DNA from: JAHELQ01 sp965603365
GTDB taxonomy: Bacteria; Acidobacteriota; Aminicenantia; UBA2199
Reading direction: 5' to 3'
Assembly (NCBI GenBank): GCA_965603365.1
Contig: CBFDCR010000006.1
Span: forward strand, 47,787-111,786
DNA length: 64,000 nt
Shown here one piece after another: positions 59,929 through 64,000 of the stretch (the stretch's first letter is position 1; each line of letters opens with the position of its first letter). The notes beneath the pieces were generated by a model. It did no database searches. It was not told the origin of the DNA and was given only the letters and a program-made list of their open reading frames with translations. Position numbers and translations under genes: made by a program.

Positions 59929-60491
59929 ACCGCCTGGAAGCCATCGGCGCAATAATCGGGCGGCTGCCGGAAGAAGCGGTGGTGTTTCACGCCAATGGCC
60001 GCATCAGCCGGGAGTCGCACTTCTGCCGGGACCGGGAGCGCAACCTCTACCTGGTAGGCTCCATGGGGCTGGCCTCGTCGGTAGCCGCCGGTTTTGCCGT
60101 GCAGAAGCCCGACATCCCGGTGGTGGTCCTGGATGGTGACGGCAACATCTTGATGGGCCTGGGCAACCTGGCCTTGATCGGCGCCCACAAGCCCGCCAAC
60201 CTGATCCACATCGTCCTGGACAACGGCGTATACGGCACCACCGGCAACCAGCCCACCATCTCTTCCAGTACCTCCCTCAAGGAGATGGCCCAGGCCGCCG
60301 GTTACACCACCACTGTCCGCCTCAACACAGCCCCAGACATCACCCGCCTCCTCCCCCCCCTCTTCAACCAACAAGGCCCCCACTTCCTGCAAATCCTCAT
60401 CTCCCCCGAAATCCCCCCCACAACCCCCCGCCTCCCCTTCACCGCCCACCAAAACAAAACCCGCCTCCTCCAATCCCTCCCCACCGGTTAA
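59925..60491 (+). CDS. TPP-dependent decarboxylase, beta (PP) subunit
   Basis: The 188-residue TPP-binding half has the motif VVLDGDGNILMGLGNLALIG followed by HIVLDNGVYGTTGNQPTIS. It forms the active site together with the alpha subunit. From about 60300 the coding strand is extremely C-rich and G-poor, giving Pro/Thr-rich sequence (PEIPPTTPRLPFT) unlike the family's usual end; that part looks shaped by DNA/RNA-level demands. Confidence 0.85.
   Translation: MNRLEAIGAIIGRLPEEAVVFHANGRISRESHFCRDRERNLYLVGSMGLASSVAAGFAVQKPDIPVVVLDGDGNILMGLGNLALIGAHKPANLIHIVLDNGVYGTTGNQPTISSSTSLKEMAQAAGYTTTVRLNTAPDITRLLPPLFNQQGPHFLQILISPEIPPTTPRLPFTAHQNKTRLLQSLPTG
60301..60487 (+). terminator. Candidate Rho-dependent (rut-like) C-rich region
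   Basis: In 60361-60480 I count 66 C and 7 G. Such C>G bubbles at a gene's 3' end are typical Rho-loading sites. No intrinsic hairpin follows the gene. Confidence 0.45.
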
Positions 60492-60689
60492 CGCTTAGTA
60501 ACAGCGCGGCCTGTGCCCCTACTATCTATAAAACACATTTTACCCAAACCCCAGGATAATTTACTCAGCGTCATGGGAACCGTTTTGCTTTTTTGATTTG
60601 AAAATTGTTCTGGAATGGTTTAAAATAGTTTCATAAAAAATGGAGAAAAGGATCGTTGAAGTAAAAAAGTGTACGAATGAGGTGGACGA

Positions 60690-61742
60690 ATGGCTAAAAA
60701 AGTAATTAAGAGACTGCCGGAGGTGAAAAACCTGTACGACATACTCCCAGAGGGGAGCGAGGGGGGCAAGGAGTTTGCCCGCATTGTCGATCTGCTGCTA
60801 TTTCACGAGGCCAGGAGCAAGGGGAAAAAAATAACTGTGTTCAGCGATGCCGCCGGTGACTACATGGGACTGGACAGCTTTGAAGGGGATATATTCAGGA
60901 AGTACGGCACCACCGGTTACCAGTACAAGTTATACCCTTCCCCCTTAAGTGATAAGCACAGGAAGAGTATTGAAAACTCAATTTTGAAAACCGCCGAGAA
61001 TCAAAAAAAGCTAAAGCTCAAAAAATGGATACTGGTCACCCCCCAGGATTTTGTCGAATCTTCCACCCGTAAAGGCGGCGGCGACGTCACCTGGTTTGAA
61101 TCTTTACGAAAAAAATTAAAATTAAAATTCGAGATCGAGCACTGGGGGCATACAAACATCCTCTCCCTCTTCCTGGAGACCCCCAGCCTCTGCCTGTTTT
61201 ACTATCCAGAACTGGTATCCGAGGGGGTGAGCCGCAAAAAGACCATCCAGGATATCCGTCGGCGATACGACGAAAATTTGTTTGAGCTGTACCGAAAGAT
61301 TGAATTTGTGGGCATGTCGGTCCTCAAAGAGGAGGCCAGCAGGGGAGTTCCCATGGAACACATCTACATCCCCTTGACTGCCGTACCGGAGGCAGCAGAC
61401 GAACATGACTCTCAAGTCGCCCGCACCAATCCTCTCACCTTTCGCAAGCCCGGTGCCCGGCATGTGGTACTGGGGGACCCCGGTTCCGGTAAGTCTACCT
61501 TGCTGCGCTTCCTGGCCCTTTCCGGTCTCTCTAAGCCGCTGCAGGATCGCTACAAGGCAAAGCACGATGACCGCCTGCCGGTATTGATTTTCCTGCGGAG
61601 CTATGCTGACGAACTTAAATCCCGCCGAAATTTGTCCCTGGTCGATTATATCCAGGAAAATATTCAGGGAGAGTTTAATCTGAAGAGCGCCGCAACCGCC
61701 GCCGCATGGAGGCGATTGCCCACTGGATGCACGGCCGCATAA
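60690..61742 (+). pseudogene. NACHT NTPase gene, 5' fragment (nuclease-like domain plus P-loop)
   Basis: The 350-residue fragment starts with a PD-(D/E)XK-like domain (ITVFSDAAGDYMGLDSFEGD...TGYQYKLYP, with Q-Y-K as the catalytic-type end). The beginning of a NACHT NTPase follows, with Walker A VLGDPGSGKSTLLRFL at ~265. After IQENIQGEFNLKSA it shifts into a nonsense tail and stops. Walker B, sensor and winged-helix parts are missing because the matching C-terminal half is in another frame. GAGGTG is the ribosome site for the ATG at 60690. Intact relatives act as NLR-like anti-phage proteins. Confidence 0.75.
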
Positions 61743-63349
61743 GCGGCACCGGCAAGTACCAACGGGCCGTGGTGCCGTATGAAGAGTTGAAAAATTTCCT
61801 CAGCCAGCACATTGAGAAAAACGAAAAGTACCGGGAACCGGACAGCGAACCGGAGGACCTGGCCGAAGAATTTCTGGAGTTTGTCAAAAAAAAGGCAGGA
61901 CTGCTCATCGAAGTGGGTGACCGAAAATACAGTTTTGTCCATCTGACCTTCCAGGAGTATTTAACCGCCTCCCATATCGCCACCGTCAGCGAGAAGGACG
62001 GAATCAATAAAATGTGGCAGACGATATCGGAGCACTGCCACGAACCGGCCTGGCAGGAGGTGATTCGCCTGCTTATTGCCAACCTGAGAGCCGACGAGAG
62101 CCAGGAAATGATCATCGACAACATCCTCAGCGGCTGCAAACAGGAGCCGAAAAATCTGCTGCCCCAACTGCTGGGCGGACTCTTATTAGACGGCATCGAA
62201 CCGGCCCGGCTGCGCAAGCAGGACATCTATTTTTATCTGCTCCAGGCAGCCATGTTGGCCGGTCATACGGAGCAGTTGCGTCCCCTCCTGTCGATACTGC
62301 GTACCTGTATGGGAAAGGACGAGGATGGCCAGAAGGAGATGGCGGCGACATTTCGCTTACTCTGGAAGGGAACCGGCAGGGAGAGCCACCATACGGCCTT
62401 AACCCTTATCGCCTATGCCCTGAATTGGAGTGAAACGTTAATAGCCGAATTGTGCGGGGATTTTTTTTCTGAAACAAAACCGGATATTGTCCTATTAAAA
62501 TTACTGTTGGGTGACCAATTTAAACCGGGATGGATAAACACCATCAAAAAACAAGTTGATTTTTTCTGGGCCGCCCAGGAGTATTTGTCTACAAATTCTT
62601 ATTTTGGAAATTTTTTTGCCGCTGCTGCTCAGGCGGTGACGGTAAACCTTGGAGAAACGGTAAGCAGCAGAAGGATCTTTGACGAACAAATATTTCTTGT
62701 TCTCTTTGGTTTTGGGCCCGGGCCTTATTTAGATTTTTGTTTAAGCAGGTCACAAGTTGCCGATCATGTGTATTGTTTAACGGGCGGTTGGGCGCGGGCC
62801 TATAAAGATGATACTGATATATGGCAGGTTATACTGGTTACACCGGATCTATATGGGCCGATCCTGGATTTGTGGTGTGTGATCTTCGATCTCAACCCCC
62901 AGGCACATTGGTGGGAGGCCCTGCGGATGCGGTTTTTGCCCAGGGTGCCGGAGCGGATCAACGATTTTGACGAGAAGGTCTGGGAACAGACGAAGGAGGC
63001 CTTTGAAAAGGAAAAATACGGGGAAGCGGAAATCTATCGGGCCGCCTTCCAGCTTCTTTTCGACGCCTGGCTTTACATCTATGGTTATTACGAAACCCAT
63101 AAGGACCCCCTTTTCGACCGATTGGCCGACTTAACCCGCGCCATCGATGCGCCGCCTCTGCGCATTGCCCACTGCATCCGGGATCTGGCCTATGGTAACG
63201 AATCCCGGACAGAAGACCTGGTGGCCATGGTAAAGTCGGATGACCCCGGCTATCGAGAGATCTTCGAACGGTGCCACTGGATACTCACGGATAAAGAAAA
63301 GGCCCTACTAGAAAAGAAAAAGACAAAAAAACCCAAAAGGAGGAGATAG
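61706..63349 (+). pseudogene. NACHT protein gene, 3' fragment (helical C-terminal region)
   Basis: The 547-codon frame begins MEAIAHWMHGRISG, which in NACHT proteins lies well after the P-loop. It contains the hallmark YSFVHLTFQEYLTASHIA, then a long helical sensor-like region ending in Lys/Arg-rich sequence. It overlaps the 5' fragment by 37 bp in a different frame and has no ribosome site of its own. About 200 residues of the NTPase core seem deleted at ~61690-61705, with a frameshift. Confidence 0.75.
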
Positions 63350-63711
63350 TCCTCCAGGGAGAGAATGTGTGATGAGTGGTAGAGTGGTGTTGGCTGGTGT
63401 GGATAGGCTGGGAACAAAACTTTACCTTTACTTTTCGCCGCACCAACCTGGCGCTAATGAATCGAAAATTCCGGGTAACGAAACCTTCTATATGATTATC
63501 AGTGCGCAAAAACCTGTGGCGCCAGGATAAGCCCAGGAGGAGGGGATGTGCCAGGCTGAAACTCCTCGACGAGACCCGGTGGGTAACCAATCCCATCCGG
63601 CAAAGGTTGACCACCGGCCGGGGTCTAAGAGCATGGCAGATGTATACAGGGGTTTCCTGGGAACATGGGAGAGCCGACATTTCCTTTCCTTATGAGTCTT
63701 CAAAGGGGGGC

Positions 63712-63774
63712 GATATCGGAGCTCGAAGGGGTGATTCAGGAGCTCGAGGCTGTGATTTCGGAAGTAGGGGGCGG
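63712..63774. repeat. Short array of three 21-bp units
   Basis: GAT-initial units start at 63712, 63733 and 63754 (GATATCGGAGCTCGAAGGGG and variants). One frame reads coiled-coil-like heptads (ISELEGVIQELEAVISEVGG). The same 21-bp spacing as at 24.2 and 53.1 kb suggests a related element. No convincing gene was found in 63350-64000. Confidence 0.5.
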
Positions 63775-63888
63775 GAGAATCTGCGCCCCCTATAGGCTGC
63801 AGCAGCCATCGGTGCCGGACTGCCTGTGGAGATCGACTGGGGACGGTGGGCAAAAACGTATGGCGCCATGCACCTTTGCACGCACCGA

Positions 63889-63962
63889 GCTGGATTTCCC
63901 GGATTTCCCAGTTTTTGTATATATGCATGGCATAGATTTTTTTGGAAAGTTGCGGGGAAAGA
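63889..63962 (-). repeat. Extragenic flank copy, inverted relative to 19.14 kb
   Basis: GGATTTCCCAGTTTTTGTA, then TTTTTTTGGAAAGTTGCGGG, matches the reverse complement of 19131-19200 (TTTCCCAGATTTTCGTA, TTTTTTAGGAAAGCTTTGGG). Here it lies ~115 bp outside the small 21-bp array. Confidence 0.5.
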
Positions 63963-64000
63963 TCATGGAGTTAAAATGGGTGCCGATATAGACAACATGG

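Noticed and set aside
60641..60706. 21-codon ORF MEKRIVEVKKCTNEVDEWLKK before the NACHT gene
   Set aside because: No clear ribosome site, and it overlaps the start of the NACHT gene in another frame; too little to support a gene.

Overview
The window looks like chromosomal DNA from an uncultured Gram-negative, probably anaerobic bacterium. It carries a ferredoxin-type 2-oxoacid oxidoreductase, proton-translocating transhydrogenase, several radical SAM enzymes, a HypC hydrogenase chaperone, a MltA murein transglycosylase and Tat-type signal peptides. The mix (AmmeMemoRadiSam genes, NRPS/PKS genes, many TIR, NACHT and toxin-antitoxin genes, GC- and AT-rich patches) would fit Acidobacteriota-like lineages such as Aminicenantes. 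That placement is a guess from gene content, not a measured result.

Region 1 (1-16.9 kb, all minus strand) is one compact biosynthetic operon: AraC-type HTH protein, SAM methyltransferase, NRPS (C-T-C), B12/radical SAM protein, NRPS (partial C-A-T-C-A-T), NRPS (C-A-T) and a PKS (KS-AT...) that runs off the left edge. Junctions overlap or are separated by 0-31 bp. It should make a hybrid peptide-polyketide that is methylated. The first T domain has no A domain, and one C domain has lost its N-terminal half.

Region 2 (17-28.5 kb) is accessory: a transposase-derived gene that has lost a catalytic Asp, a 19-codon ORF with a strong ribosome site, a 1.1 kb-residue TIR protein with a helical-repeat body, a frameshifted secreted-protein gene, a DUF2283 two-gene cassette, and a two-gene operon joining an HD phosphohydrolase plus RecA/KaiC-like ATPase to a second RecA-like protein with a degenerate P-loop. 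Two indel-free tandem arrays (20-bp and 21-bp units) lie just upstream of the TIR gene and of the HD/ATPase operon. Copies of one short extragenic motif bracket each array.

Region 3 (28.5-47.6 kb) is mostly housekeeping: tyrS, four-subunit 2-oxoacid:ferredoxin oxidoreductase, Memo-AMMECR1 fusion with DUF362 and radical SAM partners, PAS/GGDEF-like protein, pntAA-pntAB-pntB, a TacAT-type toxin-antitoxin pair with a perfect consensus promoter, mltA, hypC, rlmN, a Ski2-like helicase and a DUF1703-type ATPase.

Region 4 (47.6-53.9 kb) is an AT-rich accessory patch of broken and intact defence-like genes: an MNT antitoxin with a truncated HEPN partner, an unknown multi-pass membrane protein, a second DUF2283 cassette whose first gene has an in-frame deletion, a TIR protein, DUF433, a DUF4143 ATPase and an HTH protein behind another 21-bp array. 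Several of these genes have a sigma70-like -10 box ending exactly 6 nt before an ATG, which predicts leaderless mRNAs.

Region 5 (53.9-64 kb) holds tRNA-Leu(CAG), purN, a secreted hypothetical protein, recG, a PilZ-like protein, a secreted CARDB protein, a split TPP-dependent decarboxylase and a NACHT NTPase gene broken by an internal deletion and frameshift. The right end has a short 21-bp array and another copy of an extragenic flank also seen at 19.1 kb.
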